Assembly: GCF_947242115.1 (NCBI RefSeq)
Contig: NC_074716.1
Span: forward strand, 432,001-496,000
Reading direction: 5' to 3'
Source of the DNA: Biomphalaria glabrata
Lineage: Eukaryota; Mollusca; Gastropoda; Planorbidae
DNA length: 64,000 bases
Every line of letters starts with the position of its first letter. The stretch's first letter is position 1. A model generated the notes under the pieces. It searched no databases. It had not been told where the DNA came from and was given only the letters and a program-made list of their open reading frames with translations. Position numbers and translations under genes: made by a program. Positions 1 to 11,060 of the stretch are shown here, piece after piece.

Positions 1-1142
1 CAACCAAAAAAAGCAAAGGACTCTGATCCAACTTACTGACGAACTAGCCCTAAAACACCACCTACCCAATAACAGAGAAAAAATTACCAGGTTTTCAAAC
101 ATTACACCCGGACTAAACTACAAACAACCAACCATCAAAACACATTTACTAAATAACACCTTAACAAAAGAATCAAATCCACTGGAGCTCAAAGTAGGCA
201 CGCTTGAAACAATCGAAAGGTATAAAAAAACAGCTATCCATATTTATACATGCGGATCGGCTTTCAAAGCTACCATCAATGCTGGTCTTGGTGCCTTCCT
301 GGTCTTCCCTAAAAATAAACACTTTGAGATAAGCGCACCCTGTGGCGATTACTGCTCAAACTTCCAAGCCGAAATTGAGACAATTACCATAGCACTTCAG
401 ACAGTGGAAAACAAATTATATGAAGGAGTGCAACCACCATCAGATATTGTTGTCTTTACAGACTCCCAATCTACTCTGCAAGCACTTAACAGCAGCACCT
501 CAAACAGCCCAAGAGAGTTGACAACACTCATTGTGATAATCCATCAGATGATATCAAAATTAAATATCAATATCACACTACAGTGGATCCCTGGACACAT
601 TGGCATCATGGGAAATGAAAAGGCAGATAAGCTATCAAAGGCAGGTTCATCTATGGAACAACCAGATAGACCTGTTAACTACCTCACCCTAACGTCAATG
701 TTAGTCAACAATTACAAAGAGGAGTGGCTCAACCAATGGGCATCAGGAAACACAGACAGAGCCATGTACAGAGAAATGACTAAGCCTAACAAACTGGACA
801 GTATTAACTTCCTCCCCCGCAAAGAACAATCTACAATCTTCCAACTAAGAACAGGACACACACCACTATTAAATTACCACCTGAACAAAATAAACTCCAC
901 ACAACTACCCCTTTGCAGACACTGCGCCCACCCCTTTGAAACCGTAAACCATATCCTCTTTGAATGCCCCTCCCTAATCCACCTTAGGCAGACCCTACTT
1001 CCACTACAGCCCAACATAACCAACACCCTGTACGGCAGTGCTGAACAACTGAAGAAAACAGCACACTTTTTTTCCTTGGCACAGTCTGCAAAAGACCTCA
1101 CAGCTCAGCAGCAATAAAGCTGGCTAGAAGAAGAAGAAGAAA
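1..1142 (+). mobile_element. I-clade LINE, 3' part of ORF2 (RNase H and C-terminal region)
   Basis: An open frame runs from base 2 to the stop at 1115-1117 and is cut by the left window edge. It holds the RNase H domain that follows the reverse transcriptase in I-clade non-LTR elements: IYTCGSA near base 242, the QAEIE block near 370, FTDSQST near 452, and QWIPGHIGIMGNEKADKLS near 580-640. A C-terminal knuckle-like C-R-H-C...H..FECP follows near 915-970. The expected first catalytic Asp (YTDGS) is Cys here, so RNase H is probably dead. The element ends in a GAA microsatellite at about 1126-1142, as I-clade elements such as snail Nimbus do. No start codon lies in the window; the ATG at 404 is internal. 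Confidence 0.88.
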
Positions 1143-1557
1143 CTGAAGTAATAGTACATCTCCCACAATTTGAATTAATCTACCCAAAGAACCCAACTAT
1201 GTTTAAAAATTTAAAAAAAGATTATATTTATGAAAGTACTAAAAAAAATATTTATGTTTTAATTGGTTTTAAAAATTATTTGTTCTGGTACAGGTGCATT
1301 TCAACTAAGCACAAAGCCTTCCTATTTCAGATAAGTTTCTTTTATAATGTGCTTCAACAGAGCCATTATGTTTACCTGTCCAATTCATGATGAGTTTTGA
1401 AAAAGGAAAAAAAAATATTTTTAGAATAATTGAAAATGATAGAGCCTAGCCTACTGAATGAAACCTGTCCCACATCTCTAGTGTCACTTCAACCCATACT
1501 TATATCAAGTCAATTGCTACATTTAAGATTATCTTAAAATATTTGTTTGATTTTCAG
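1143..1557. other. AT-rich intronic or intergenic stretch
   Basis: No domain, SINE or tandem structure is visible. A short open frame at 1199-1390 is low-complexity and has no supporting signal. Confidence 0.5.
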
Positions 1558-1611
1558 TTTATAAGCACAGTAAGACTTTCTGATCTTTTGGCATCATTTT
1601 ACATAGCTCAG
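1558..1611 (+). CDS. Internal exon of an unrecognised host gene (exon A)
   Basis: A pyrimidine-rich stretch ends in TTTTCAG at 1557, followed by 54 bases that are open in phase 0 and read FISTVRLSDLLASFYIAQ, then a strong donor GTAAGG at 1612. Length, phase and both splice signals fit a small coding exon. Two further exons with the same phase lie at 2712-2768 and 6649-6702 on this strand. I do not recognise the protein. Upstream exons would lie left of the window or beyond the LINE. A chance open stretch of this size is possible, so the case rests on the matching phases of all three exons. Confidence 0.5.
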
Positions 1612-1734
1612 GTAAGGCTCATTTTTCTTTTTTGTTTTACTTTACTACCTTAATGTAAAAGTATTTGATCAGTAGTTTTTTTTTTTAAAAGCTAAAAAAT
1701 CTTTCAAAACCTTCCTTGGCTTTTTTGAAGGATC

Positions 1735-2085
1735 ATCTGAATCATCTTCTTCTTCCTCGTTCTTATTTTTATGCTGGAGCATTCAGATGACTTAACCAAT
1801 ATTTTCATATCAACTGAGCAGTGGTTTTAATCAGGGATCTCTCCATATAGTTTTCTTTCTTTTGGGGTGTTTTGGGGTCAGTGTCTTGTACAGGCCTCAT
1901 GGTAAAGAAAGTTTTGAAGGACATTCTCTGGTGACACTCCACATGGGCAGATTTCACTGGTTCCAATTTTGAGTTTCTGGTACATATGTTGTCTCATTCT
2001 GTTGTGTCCAGTCCTGAGTCAAAAGATTAGGCATTGATCTTGTCAGGATAGCTTATAATAGGCATCATCTTTCTTGTCTGAATCA
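1735..2085 (-). mobile_element. I-clade LINE, 3' end fragment
   Basis: Read on the minus strand this matches the last 350 bases of the LINE copies that end at 12285 and 31796. It contains the CPCGVSPENADHVLQ region (near 1925-1960), the RTGHNRMRQHM region (near 1985-2020), and a TTCTTCTTCTTCC stretch at 1745 that is the GAA tail. Many substitutions make it an old copy. It lies in the intron between exons A and B. Confidence 0.8.
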
Positions 2086-2169
2086 TCTAAAATAAAACAT
2101 CTATTAAAAGCTCACATCATATTTAATGTATAGTTCGTTCATTATAATTCATAGGACACATCTGTCCTC

Positions 2170-2530
2170 TAGGTGGCACATTCCATTTTTTTGTGCCTTT
2201 CTGATGAGCTTGGAATGTTTGGCTGCATACTGGGTAAATGTAAGGCTGTGTGGATTTCTATTTTTCTTCTTTCAAGGCTGATTTTTTTTTTATCCTTTGC
2301 AGTTTGTGCTCCTATTCTCATAGTGTGGTGTCCATATGCTCTATCATTTTGAGCTAAGCTTCATGGCATGCCTTCTATACACTGTCCATGATTCAAAGCA
2401 TAGAGAATTGTTGAGAGGAAAACAGTTAGACTGACCTCTAGTTAAGTTTGTATGGTGATGGCTTCTCTGTGCCAGACACTTTTGGTCATTCTGTCTTAGC
2501 TATTTGGGAGTCTATGTCTAGGTATCATTA
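2170..2530 (-). mobile_element. Decayed LINE fragment (family with C-terminal C2H2 finger)
   Basis: The minus strand resembles 19265-19900 in pieces: the finger region (GCTTGGAATGTTTGGCTGCA at about 2208) and the stretch containing ACACTGTCCATG near 2380, in the same order and orientation. The copy is heavily mutated, with no long open frame. Confidence 0.55.
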
Positions 2531-2711
2531 TGTGTCAGAACCAAGTTTAAGCTTGATATTTTAAGTTCCTAAGTTAATTGATCAGCAAACCTTTCTTCTC
2601 TACTATATCATGTAATGTATGCTAAAAATGGTTGTTGTTGTTTTTTTTCAATATATAAACAAATATTTAGTGAGGATAAGACAGTTCAAATATTTTTTTT
2701 TTGTTTTGAAG

Positions 2712-2768
2712 AAGACAGAAACTGCCAGACAGTCTGCTCTGAACTCCCAAGAGTACTCAAATTACCAG
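2712..2768 (+). CDS. Internal exon of the same unrecognised host gene (exon B)
   Basis: The acceptor TTGTTTTGAAG ends at 2711 (an alternative lies at 2714). The next 57 bases are open in phase 0 and read KTETARQSALNSQEYSNYQ, followed by the donor GTAAAC at 2769. Phase matches exon A (1558-1611) and the terminal exon (6649-6702). The intron that follows carries the Ty3/Gypsy insertion beginning 28 bases after the donor. Product unknown. Confidence 0.5.
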
Positions 2769-2796
2769 GTAAACATTTGTGATAGGATCTAGTAAC

Positions 2797-2957
2797 TGTT
2801 GATTATTATGAACGAATAATAATAAGACTCTGGATATAACTTATAAGACATGAAATCAGCTGTTTAATCTAACGCCATATTGGTTGACAACAACAGTTAC
2901 AAGGGATGTTACTCCCAAACACCGATTGGTGCAACCTATATAAAACACACATCAACA
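2797..2957 (-). repeat. LTR of the Gypsy fossil (3' LTR on the minus strand)
   Basis: Starts TGTTGATTATTATGAACG and ends CACACATCAACA. It matches 6386-6543 apart from one 3-bp length difference and a few substitutions. Confidence 0.9.
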
Positions 2958-3140
2958 TCCTTCCCTTTCTATAGCTAACAAAATACATATTAGAAATATT
3001 TGCAATTAAAATAACAAACATTAATAACTCATCATATTTTATAAATATTATAACAACTAAAAAAAATAAATTTCAATTGAGAGTGTGACACATATAGAAT
3101 AAATATTTCAACATGCATATTAATATTGTCATAAAAATTC

Positions 3141-4371
3141 TTAGTACATGTCATAATCCCTATGCCACACAGGTCTATTTGTTTCTCGAGTGCTAGTTCT
3201 TGTTGGCATATTTCTATCACAATTATTGTCTGGTACATGAGAAACTACTTCAGACTGTGATGCATGTTGAGAACAGTTATCAGAGAAATCTGGCCTTTCA
3301 TTATCATCATCATCCAAGACATTCCCATCATAGACATCAGTGTCAGTGTCTTTCAAAATAGTGTTACTTGGCCTAATATGAAATCTGTTGCGTATGTAGA
3401 GTCCTCCATTATCTCCCTTGATCTTATAAGATCTTGGAGATGGATGTTCCCTGATCATTCCAGGATACCATCCAGTTTGACCTGGGTTTTGGTAATAAAT
3501 AGTTTGCCCTAGATGGAGTTTTGGTAAATCCCGAGCTTGCTTATCATATTGTCTTTTTACTTGTCGTTTGTAATTCTCTTTCTTCTCAGCTACAACATGT
3601 TCACTTAAACACTTTGACGTGCTGGGAATCAATGTCCGAGGACTTCTTTTGAGGCACATTTCAGCTGGGCTAAATCCAGTACATTGCCGAGGTGTATTTC
3701 TGAGTTCCAGTAAAGCTTCATATGTTAAAGCTTCATATAGCTTCATTTTCTAATCACATCTTGTGATTATGTTGTTGAAAGATAATCATACTCAATAAAA
3801 TTAGAGTAATAATCAACAGTAATTAGATACTGTCTTCCATCAGGTCAGCTCCAACTTTTTCCCATGGAACATTTCCTTCATCATGTTGTATAAGTGTTTC
3901 TCTCTGGTTCATAGGTTTTCTTTCTTGACAAGCAGTGCATGTCTCTGCCATCTGCTTTATTTCATCAGCCATGCCTGGCCAGAATATCGTCTGTCGGGCC
4001 CTCCTCATCATTCCATCATATGCAATGTGTGCTGTGTGCAGGTTTTTCTTCATTTCTTGACGAATACTGAAAGGTATGACTATTCTTTCTCCTTTCAAAA
4101 TTACTCCATTACTAAGTCCCAAAGTATCAGCAAAATCAAAATATGTTCTTATCATGTTGTCTAAATCTTGTTTTCTTTGAGGCCATCCATTCATAATTAG
4201 CTTTGATAATTTATTTAATGTGTCATCTAAGTCTGTTTCTTGTTTTATTCTTTCTAATAATGGATCCGGTATGTCCACAACTTGTGTCTGGCATATGTTA
4301 AAAACTTCATCTTGCTTCTCTTCTTGATTGCCCAGTCGTGATAATGTGTCAGCACTGAAATGAGAAATCAT
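3141..4371 (-). pseudogene. Gypsy fossil: integrase region of pol
   Basis: The minus strand encodes the integrase N-terminal zinc-binding segment (H-x-A-H-I-A-Y-D-G motif, then CTACQERK near 3930-3950) and, nearer the left LTR, a C-terminal segment ending with an LGQTIYYQNPG-type SH3-like block near 3490. It is most like the K02A2.6/Mag-type Gypsy integrases. The region is broken; it belongs to the element at 2797-6543. Confidence 0.8.
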
Positions 4372-5165
4372 AACGATTGCTCCTTAACATCAAGTTTTGT
4401 AATCTTCTTGGAGCATGGTTTAGAGGTTTCCTTAAGATGTTTGCAAGTGGCTTATGATCATTTATTATTATGACATGTCTTCCAAATGTATATTGATTAA
4501 ATCTTTCTAGCCCAAAAATCACGGCAAGTAGTTCTTTTTCAATGAGCCCACCGTTTTTCCGTTGGTGTCAATGCTCTAGAGGCAAATTCTATTGGTTGTC
4601 CTTCTTGCATTAGTACAGCTCCAAGTCCATGTTGACTACTGTCCACTTGTATTTCCAGTTTCTTGTCAGGGTTGTAGAATATAAAAAACTGGAGTATTGG
4701 TAATCATTGTTTTTATCTTGTTGAATGCCTCTTCACATTTTTCAGTCCATCTAAAATTGCAATCTTTCTTTGTTAGTTCTCATAATGGTTGAGACACTTC
4801 GGCTAGATTGTTCAAAAATTTTGACAAATACTGCACCATTCCACATAATTTTCTTGCTTCCTGGCTATTTTCTGGTTTCTTCATTTCCAGAATAGCTTTG
4901 ATATTCTTTGTGTCAGGCTTTATGCCTTGTGCACTAATGCAGTGTCCCATGAAACTTATCTGGTCTTGTTTCTATACTGTTTTCGTTTCATTTGATTTAA
5001 TGTGTTTCTCTCTTAATCTCTTCAGTTTGTCAGAGTGATCTTTTTCTGCTTCTTCTTTGAACTGACCACATCCCACAATCACGATATCATCAGCCACATT
5101 AATGCATCCTTCTAATCCTAACAATGCTTCTGTTAACTTCTTCTGGAATATTTCTCCACTTACAC

Positions 5166-6197
5166 TTAGTTCTTTTTGTTTTTAGGATTTGTTATTATTA
5201 AGTTAGCAGTGCCCTGGGTTTTTAATTTGGAATTATTCCACATTGTTAATGTTTGAACACTCTTCTTAATTTGTGTCTTTTTAAAGTATTTGTTATATAT
5301 AATTTTAACATCTGCTCCTGTGTCCAGTTGAAATCTTATTTGTTGACTATTTATCATGAATAGTGCTGTCATTCTGTCCCTATTTATGTTTAACACATTA
5401 ATTGAGTTTAATTGTTCCACTTGGTCAAATTCATCCATTGCATTATGCATATGTATTTTATTCTTAGTCTTACACTTAACTGCAAAATGATTTTTGCCTT
5501 TGCATTTATTGCAATTTTTTCCCCAAGCTGGGCATGCTGTTCTGTTCACTGCATGTCTGCCTCCACAAAACCAGCAATCTATTAGGTTGTTTCTGTTGTC
5601 ATTTTTCTTCTGTTCTATCTTATCTAACTTCACAACAGTTTCCTTATTTATCTCTGCCAATCCTTTTGCAGTTTGCTCGTATGTTTGGCATATCTCTATG
5701 CACTTCTTCAAGGTAAGATCATCGTGATTCAGTAATCTCTCCTGCAATCTTTTCTCCACGGCGAATATAATCTTGTCTCTAATCATTCTATCCTTTTCTT
5801 TAAAATTACATTTTTCAGCCTGAGCTCTAAGCTGTGTAATGAACACATCACAAGATGACACCTTTTCTATGTTCCAAAATCTGAAACTTTCCAGAACTTC
5901 ATTTTTTCTGGGGTTGTAATAGTCGTGTCATTTCTTTAGTAATATTTGCGGGTCATTTACGTCTTCATTCTCATCATGCTGCAACTGCTCACAAATCTCT
6001 TGGGCCTGAGGTCCAGCACAATGTAATATTATTGCTTTTTGTCTGATTTTAGGTTTTTCTTCAGCTTCTATTGCTAACAGTAACAGTTCCACTTGTCTTC
6101 TCCATTGGCGAAAGTTTTCACTGACATTACCTTCAGTCACTTTTAACTCTGTTGGTGGTTTAAGTAGACCTTCTGCCATCTTCCACGAAAACTTCAC
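5166..6197 (-). pseudogene. Gypsy fossil: Gag and protease region
   Basis: Minus strand. It begins with a Gag matrix/capsid-like segment (FRQWRRQVELLLLAIE near 6060-6110). Two CCHC-like knuckles follow (CWFCGGRHAVNRTAC and CNKCKGKNHFAVKC, about 5465-5585), then an aspartic protease active site FQLDTGADVKII near 5290-5330. This order is standard for Ty3/Gypsy. The region is broken and not a working gene. Confidence 0.85.
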
Positions 6198-6385
6198 TAT
6201 AGTATATCTACCGTAACTGAATAACCCCGAGCCTCTCTATATATATTTAATAATATTCTAGACTGAGACTCTGGAATCTACTAGATTCTAGATCTACACT
6301 TTAGATCTTTTTTTTTTTTTTAAATTTAACTAGATTTATATCACTGATATAAATCTAAATATAGTTCTTGTTACCGCTGCCACCA

Positions 6386-6543
6386 TGTTGATTATTATGA
6401 ACGAATAACAAGACTCTGGATATAACTTATAAGACATGAAATCAGCTGTTTAATCTAACGCCATATTGGTTGACAACAACAGTTACAAAGGATGTTACTC
6501 CCAAACACCGATTGGTGCAACCTATATAAAACACACATCAACA
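6386..6543 (-). repeat. LTR of the Gypsy fossil (5' LTR on the minus strand)
   Basis: TG...CA ends, near-identical to 2797-2957, followed by the GTAAC target duplication at 6544-6548. Confidence 0.9.
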
Positions 6544-6648
6544 GTAACTATAATATATTTGTAAAGTTAACAATAGCTCTAATATAAGTGTTTGTATAAA
6601 ATTATGCAATGACATTTTAACATAAGTTGTAAATTGTTTTTTTTTAAG

Positions 6649-6702
6649 GCCCCTTCATATGTTGACCTAACAAAGTCAAAGTTGCCAAGGAGAGTTGAGT
6701 AA
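6649..6702 (+). CDS. Terminal exon of the unrecognised host gene (exon C)
   Basis: The acceptor TTTTTTTTTAAG ends at 6648. The exon opens in phase 0 and reads APSYVDLTKSKLPRRVE, then stop TAA at 6700-6702. An AATAAA lies at 6717-6722, close for a poly(A) signal but usable. All three exons proposed for this gene (54, 57 and 54 nt) are phase 0 and sized alike. The 3' untranslated region would run into the LINE scrap at 6755-6880. The protein is not recognised; its C-terminus is basic. Confidence 0.5.
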   Translation, partial: APSYVDLTKSKLPRRVE

Positions 6703-6754
6703 ATAGAAGGTTTGTGAATAAACATTTATATAAGTTGTTTATAGACATATTTTA

Positions 6755-6880
6755 CTATCTTGCCCTGGATGTGGCAAAGTATGTAGGACACAGCTGGGGC
6801 TGTGTAGCCACGGGAAATACTGCATCCCTCGCTAATCTTCGGACTCTTAAGACAAGCCTTATTATTACTGGCTTACAAAA
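6755..6880 (+). mobile_element. LINE 3' scrap with C2H2-finger coding remnant
   Basis: In one frame the plus strand reads CPGCGKVCRTQLGLCSHGKY (about 6763-6822). This matches the C-terminal zinc finger of the LINE whose minus-strand copy ends at 17600 (CPGCSKICRSLLRLRSHGKY). Both copies share the following TCTTAAGACAAGCCTT-type 3' sequence. Confidence 0.7.
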
Positions 6881-7261
6881 ATGGAAGAGCTGCTATTAGT
6901 TTTGTGTGGTAGTATGACCATCTGACTGTCATGTTTAGATCTCAAAAACTAGAAAAACAGATTTTATGGTATTTTGCAACTTGCTAAGTTTATATTCAAC
7001 AACTAATAATTGCCTTGTCATAAGGAGTCCTTTTTTTAATCTTAAGTATCTAATCAGTTTTCTGTAAAAACTTTTCTTTTTTTTCTGTTATCTTTGAAAG
7101 ATTCTAATTTGTTGAATCTGGGAAGAAATGGGCATATTGAATGGTTATCATTATGATAGTGTCAAGATGTATTTAATAATTATATACAATTCAAATAGCT
7201 AGTAACTAATTACATATTTGTATCATTATTTTTCAGCGCAAAAGTTTCATTTATTAACTTT

Positions 7262-7515
7262 TAAAGCAATAACACAGTTGAATGTTCAAGTATCCACCTG
7301 ATTGATGAATGTTCAAGTATCCACCAGACAGATGAATGTTCAAGTATCCACCAGACAGATGAATGTTCAAGTATCCACCAGACAGTTGAATGTTCAAGTA
7401 TCCACCTGACTGATGAATGTTCAAGTATCCACCAGACAGATGAATGTTCAAGTATCCACCAGACAGTTGAATGTGCAAGTATCCACTAGACAGATGAATG
7501 TTCAAGTATCCACCA
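7262..7515. repeat. 27-bp minisatellite, about 9 units
   Basis: The unit is GAATGTTCAAGTATCCACCA plus GACAGAT, with few changes among units (TGATTGAT, GACAGTTG and similar). 27 is a multiple of three, so the minus strand stays open as a nine-residue repeat (GGYLNIHLS); this looks incidental. Confidence 0.9.
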
Positions 7516-9270
7516 TTTCATTAATTATCATATTTCTCTTTTAGGAAAATGTTTCTGTTTTCACTTTATTTTATTTTGTACCAGTCTATTATTTTGTACC
7601 ATTAAAAATTTATATTTTATGTTAGTAAAAAAGATGTTTGAAATTTTGTAGCAAAATTTTAAAAAAAAATCTCTATATATTAAAATAGTAATTTACTCAA
7701 CCTTGGAATCCTATCACTGAACTGGGAAAGCTAGCTTTGATTGTTTTTGTTGTTGTAAATAGCCATATGGATAGTGTGTATATTATGCAAAGGTTGATTA
7801 TTAGCTATTAAGGTTGGAGTTTTCCTTTTTTTAATTTTTACATGATTTCAATGTTAAATACCACTGTAGTTGTCTTTCTGATAATGATGCTATGATGTGG
7901 TCTTGGTATATTTTTTCTGTGATTAGATGTTGTAACATATAGATATTGACAATGTAAAAAGTTTATATACAACCAAGTTCATACATTAATCTATTTCACA
8001 ATCATACAAACTATAAACTGCGTAAAGCTTTTTGTTATTATTAAAAATATAAACTGTAAAGTATTGGATACTAAAATGCATTTTAATTGATTCTTCCCGA
8101 GCTATACTTTATTGCTTCTTCATTTTGTGTGTGCACAATCTATTGAATTAATAATGTAATTTTTTGTGAGATGATTTGTGTTGGTCACATGTATATGTCA
8201 TTAGTTTCTATCATGATTTTTTTAAAAGTATTTGTGTAAAACCAGAGAGGTTTCATTAAATTTGTACTTTATTAATTTTTTATTTTACATTTTTGTTTAG
8301 TTTTAATTTTACTTACAAGCTGAATTTGTATACATAGCTATGATTTGATGGAATTCTTCTTTTTATAAAATTTTACATGGTCTAAGGTTTTTGAGTTCAT
8401 TGAAGCTTTTTTTCAAAACTCTGAAGAGTTGAACTGAAGGCTTGTAAAACTATAGGCCAGAAAAAATAAAAGCTTCCTCTCACCAGCCTGACTGAAATGA
8501 TTGTTCTGTCTGGAAGAGATCCTAATTGATGTCTGTATCACACTACTATTTCCAATGCTTCAGAAGCTCCAGACACAGGGGCTAGAGATTGGCAGACCGC
8601 TAAGCACACCAAGAACTCCTGCCATCTTCCTTCTCTTTACCACACTCAACAATCCCCATTCCATTTGTGAAACAGAATGTTGGGATTGTTGACATAGTCA
8701 GAAGGGCTCTCTTCCCAACCAAGACTTGAGCAATGCTCTTCTATTCCTAATGAAGTCTTGTTTTCTTACTTCCTTGAAGCCTAATTGTTTTGACCCTGGG
8801 GGGTGGGGCATTATGTTGTAGACTGGGATGTTTGCTTTCTGACAGCATTGTAGAATAATTATATTGTAATGAAATATTTTTCAAATAAAAAAATTAAATT
8901 AAACAAAACCTACATCTTGGCTATTAAAATCCAGGTTAATACTGCTATTTGTTATATGTTTGTATCAAAGTCATGAGATGTATAAATTGGATAATTACAT
9001 AAACATTGGTTTTGTGAAACATCAGTAAATTGTATTTATTGCCATGCTATAAATGGTCTAGAAAGTTGAGTACTAGTTCAATTTTAGAGAAAATATTAGG
9101 TAGGGGAGACAATAAAAGACAATAAAAGAGTTTTAATATGTTCAATCTTCTTGTTTAGTCCACTTTTGTGAATTATAGTTTAAGTTTAATTGTGTTAAAT
9201 CATATTAGCCACCCAACTCTATTGTAAAAATCGTATTATACAATGCAACTTTTATTTATAGACAATGGCC
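7516..9270. other. Gene-free AT-rich stretch
   Basis: Nothing coding is supported. 8420-8900 is less AT-rich than its surroundings. It contains a G-run followed by TGTTGTAGACTGGG near 8815-8828 and ends in an AATAAA-plus-A tract near 8885, which suggests a retroelement end or a polyadenylated 3' end, but no family is recognisable. Confidence 0.4.
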
Positions 9271-9274
9271 CTGT

Positions 9275-9990
9275 ACGAAGGTAAAGTACCACAATGACCA
9301 ACCAGCATTACTTTCCCCAACTACTGTCTGGTGCCCAATAGATTTGGTTGGACTCTCAGGCATCATTCTATGGCCTCCTATGGATCATCTCGGTGAGATG
9401 AATGCCTGGGCATTAGCTGTGATCGGAATGATGTTGCCCACACATCAGTTCCCCCCTCTCCACGCAGCTGATGTATCCAAAGGAACGGCAGTGCCGATAC
9501 AGTTTGGGGTTAGCGGCGTCGCAGGTTCTGTCAGAGTGTAACACTGGGTGCTGCAAACTGCCTTAGGGTCGCCAGCTCGATTTTTCCTCAGGGTTGACTC
9601 CCGAAGCCCATGATTGGGTATAGCTGCAAGTTTTCCTTCTCCTAGGTGGGTAGCTAGCAAGGTTGTCATTGCCGGAGTGGTAATGGATGTAAGCACTCCA
9701 CTACCTATAAAATGCTTCCAAATGGCATGCGTCTCAAATAGCCTCTGACAATCAGTCCAACTCCTGGCCTTCACGTGTGGCTCAGATATTGAGTCCGGTG
9801 GAACTGTTCTCACTAACAGGAGAAGGGGCAAAGGCGAGTAACTGGCGCCTTAACCAGTTAGCTTCGGGCAGGAGGGGCTCAGGCATCATAAGAATCAAAG
9901 ATACCATTCTTCAGCAAGATTTGAACCCTTAGATCCCCTCAGTTTGGAAGAGATGCACTTAACCTCTCATCTACAAGATCCCAAAGTTAA
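9275..9990 (-). repeat. GC-rich composite repeat with tRNA-like head (SINE-like)
   Basis: About 700 bases stand out by higher GC content. Read on the minus strand the right end starts with a Pol III-type promoter: an A-box-like GAGAGGTTAAGTGCATC near 9955 and a B-box GGGTTCAAATCT near 9930. The body behind it is long for a SINE and resembles no other repeat here. TTTATTTA-like words flank both ends, perhaps a weak target duplication. It could be a large composite SINE or a SINE joined to another repeat. Confidence 0.5.
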
Positions 9991-10700
9991 AATTTATTTA
10001 GCACATTTTTCAGCATTATTACATTTTCAACTGTTAACTTTTATACAGGAAATGCTAAAATCTTATTGATTTAAGCAAGTACTTATAAATGCAATGCAGC
10101 CATTGTTGTGTACTGCAAGTAGTAATTAGAAGCCTAATTTTACAAACTTGAATCAAAATAATTTGGTTTGAAACTTAATTGTCTAAATTTTAAAAAAAAA
10201 AATTTATGGTTTAAATAAGCTCAAGACATGCCAACCTATTTACCCAAAACATTATTTCTGAATACTTGATTTTTGAAGAATTATTTTCATAATGCTTTCT
10301 AGTGTCTTTATCAATTGATATTAAGCCACATCTGGGTACTGTTCATGCATTGCTTTTTAATGCCCTGAGTATCAAGCACACTGATCTAGTTCATTCATGT
10401 TCAGATTCTATTAGCTACCCTACTAGATGAAATGCCCATACTCATTCCCAGCTATCCTGCAGGAGGTTTGGGATGCAATAATCTTAAATTGCAAAGGAAC
10501 ATCCAGCTGTAACAAATTACTGACAAAAGTAAAAACCACACTGACAACATATTTAATAAGAAAGATACCATGATTTAATAAGTTGAAATAAAACATCATG
10601 AATACAAACAATGATTCACTTAAGTTTAAAATCAGATCAGTGAGTAAACACAAGTTCTGTACTGATTCTCTAGTAGCCATTTCTATCAAGCTACTATTGA
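9991..10700. other. AT-rich stretch without recognised genes
   Basis: No family recognised. A minus-strand open frame enters from the PSMC2-like exon at 10705 and continues to about 10423, beyond the normal end of that protein. Confidence 0.5.
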
Positions 10701-10704
10701 TTTC

Positions 10705-10859
10705 ATTGTAAGTCATGTAGCAAGGAGTTGCACTAGATTTGGCGTAGGCTTTGATGACTTTATTTACTGCTCCCAGAAAATCTTTCTCTGTAGCCATCTT
10801 CCTATGAGCCCTGATAGCAAACATTCCAGCTTCTGTGCCAACACTACGAATTTCCGCTC
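10705..10859 (-). pseudogene. PSMC2: PSMC2 (Rpt1) last exon, decayed copy
   Basis: The minus-strand acceptor ATCAATAG precedes 10859. The exon reads [20 protein letters not shown]..., then [17 protein letters not shown] and [10 protein letters not shown]. This is the C-terminal helical domain of PSMC2, an ATPase of the 26S proteasome base ring; animal copies end in SATPRYMTYN-stop. Here the stop is replaced by GAA and the frame runs on for about 90 codons. Several positions normally invariant have changed (VCTEAG to VGTEAG, RARRK to RAHRK, DFLEAV to DFLGAV, TPRY to TPCY). With exon 13328-13424 only about the last 84 residues are present, and no AAA+ core (Walker A/B) is found upstream. Most likely a 3' partial duplicate turned pseudogene. 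Confidence 0.8.
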
Positions 10860-11060
10860 CTATTGATAAAAGCAAATAAAAAAGTAAAAATAAAAAAAAC
10901 AACAATAGACCTCTTTTGTTTTTTAACCAATGCATTAACAAACAAATGATTAATTCAAAACTTAGAAAAAAAGCATAAAAACACAGACAATATGGAGTCA
11001 CTATCAAAATAATCAGTATGACAAGATTCTAAATAAATACTATTCAGATTTATTTCTCTT

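Larger units (their letters stand above)
2797..6543 (-). mobile_element. Ty3/Gypsy LTR retrotransposon fossil, both LTRs present
   Basis: Two near-identical LTRs (2797-2957 and 6386-6543, about 160 bp, TG...CA) enclose gag and pol remnants read on the minus strand. A 5-bp target duplication GTAAC lies at 2792-2796 and 6544-6548. Next to the right LTR is a primer-binding-site-like TGGTGGCAGCGG (minus strand), and next to the left LTR a purine tract (minus AAAGGGAAGGA, about 2958-2968). Order from 6197 down: Gag, zinc knuckles, aspartic protease, a short RT remnant, integrase. The internal region is shorter than usual for the family and interrupted by several breaks. The LTRs differ by only a few positions, so the insertion is recent compared with its surroundings. 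It lies antisense in an intron of the host gene at 1558-6702. Confidence 0.9.

Noticed and set aside
3264-5727. Plus-strand frames overlapping the Gypsy fossil
   Set aside because: They are shadows of the minus-strand gag and pol remnants.
7254-7505. Repeat protein with GGYLNIHLS units on the minus strand
   Set aside because: It is translation of a 27-bp minisatellite; there is no start context, neighbour exon or splice signal.
8420-8900. Retroelement 3' end or solo LTR
   Set aside because: A G-rich tract followed by TGTTGTAGAC suggests it, but no second end or duplication could be found.
9344-9831. Protein-coding frames in the GC-rich repeat
   Set aside because: Both strands are open by composition; the Pol III-like head and lack of similarity favour a non-coding repeat.
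10423-11007. 194-residue minus-strand protein with a hydrophobic N-terminus
   Set aside because: Only the middle (10705-10859) is a PSMC2 exon. The hydrophobic front is intron read through the acceptor and the end is read-through past the lost stop.
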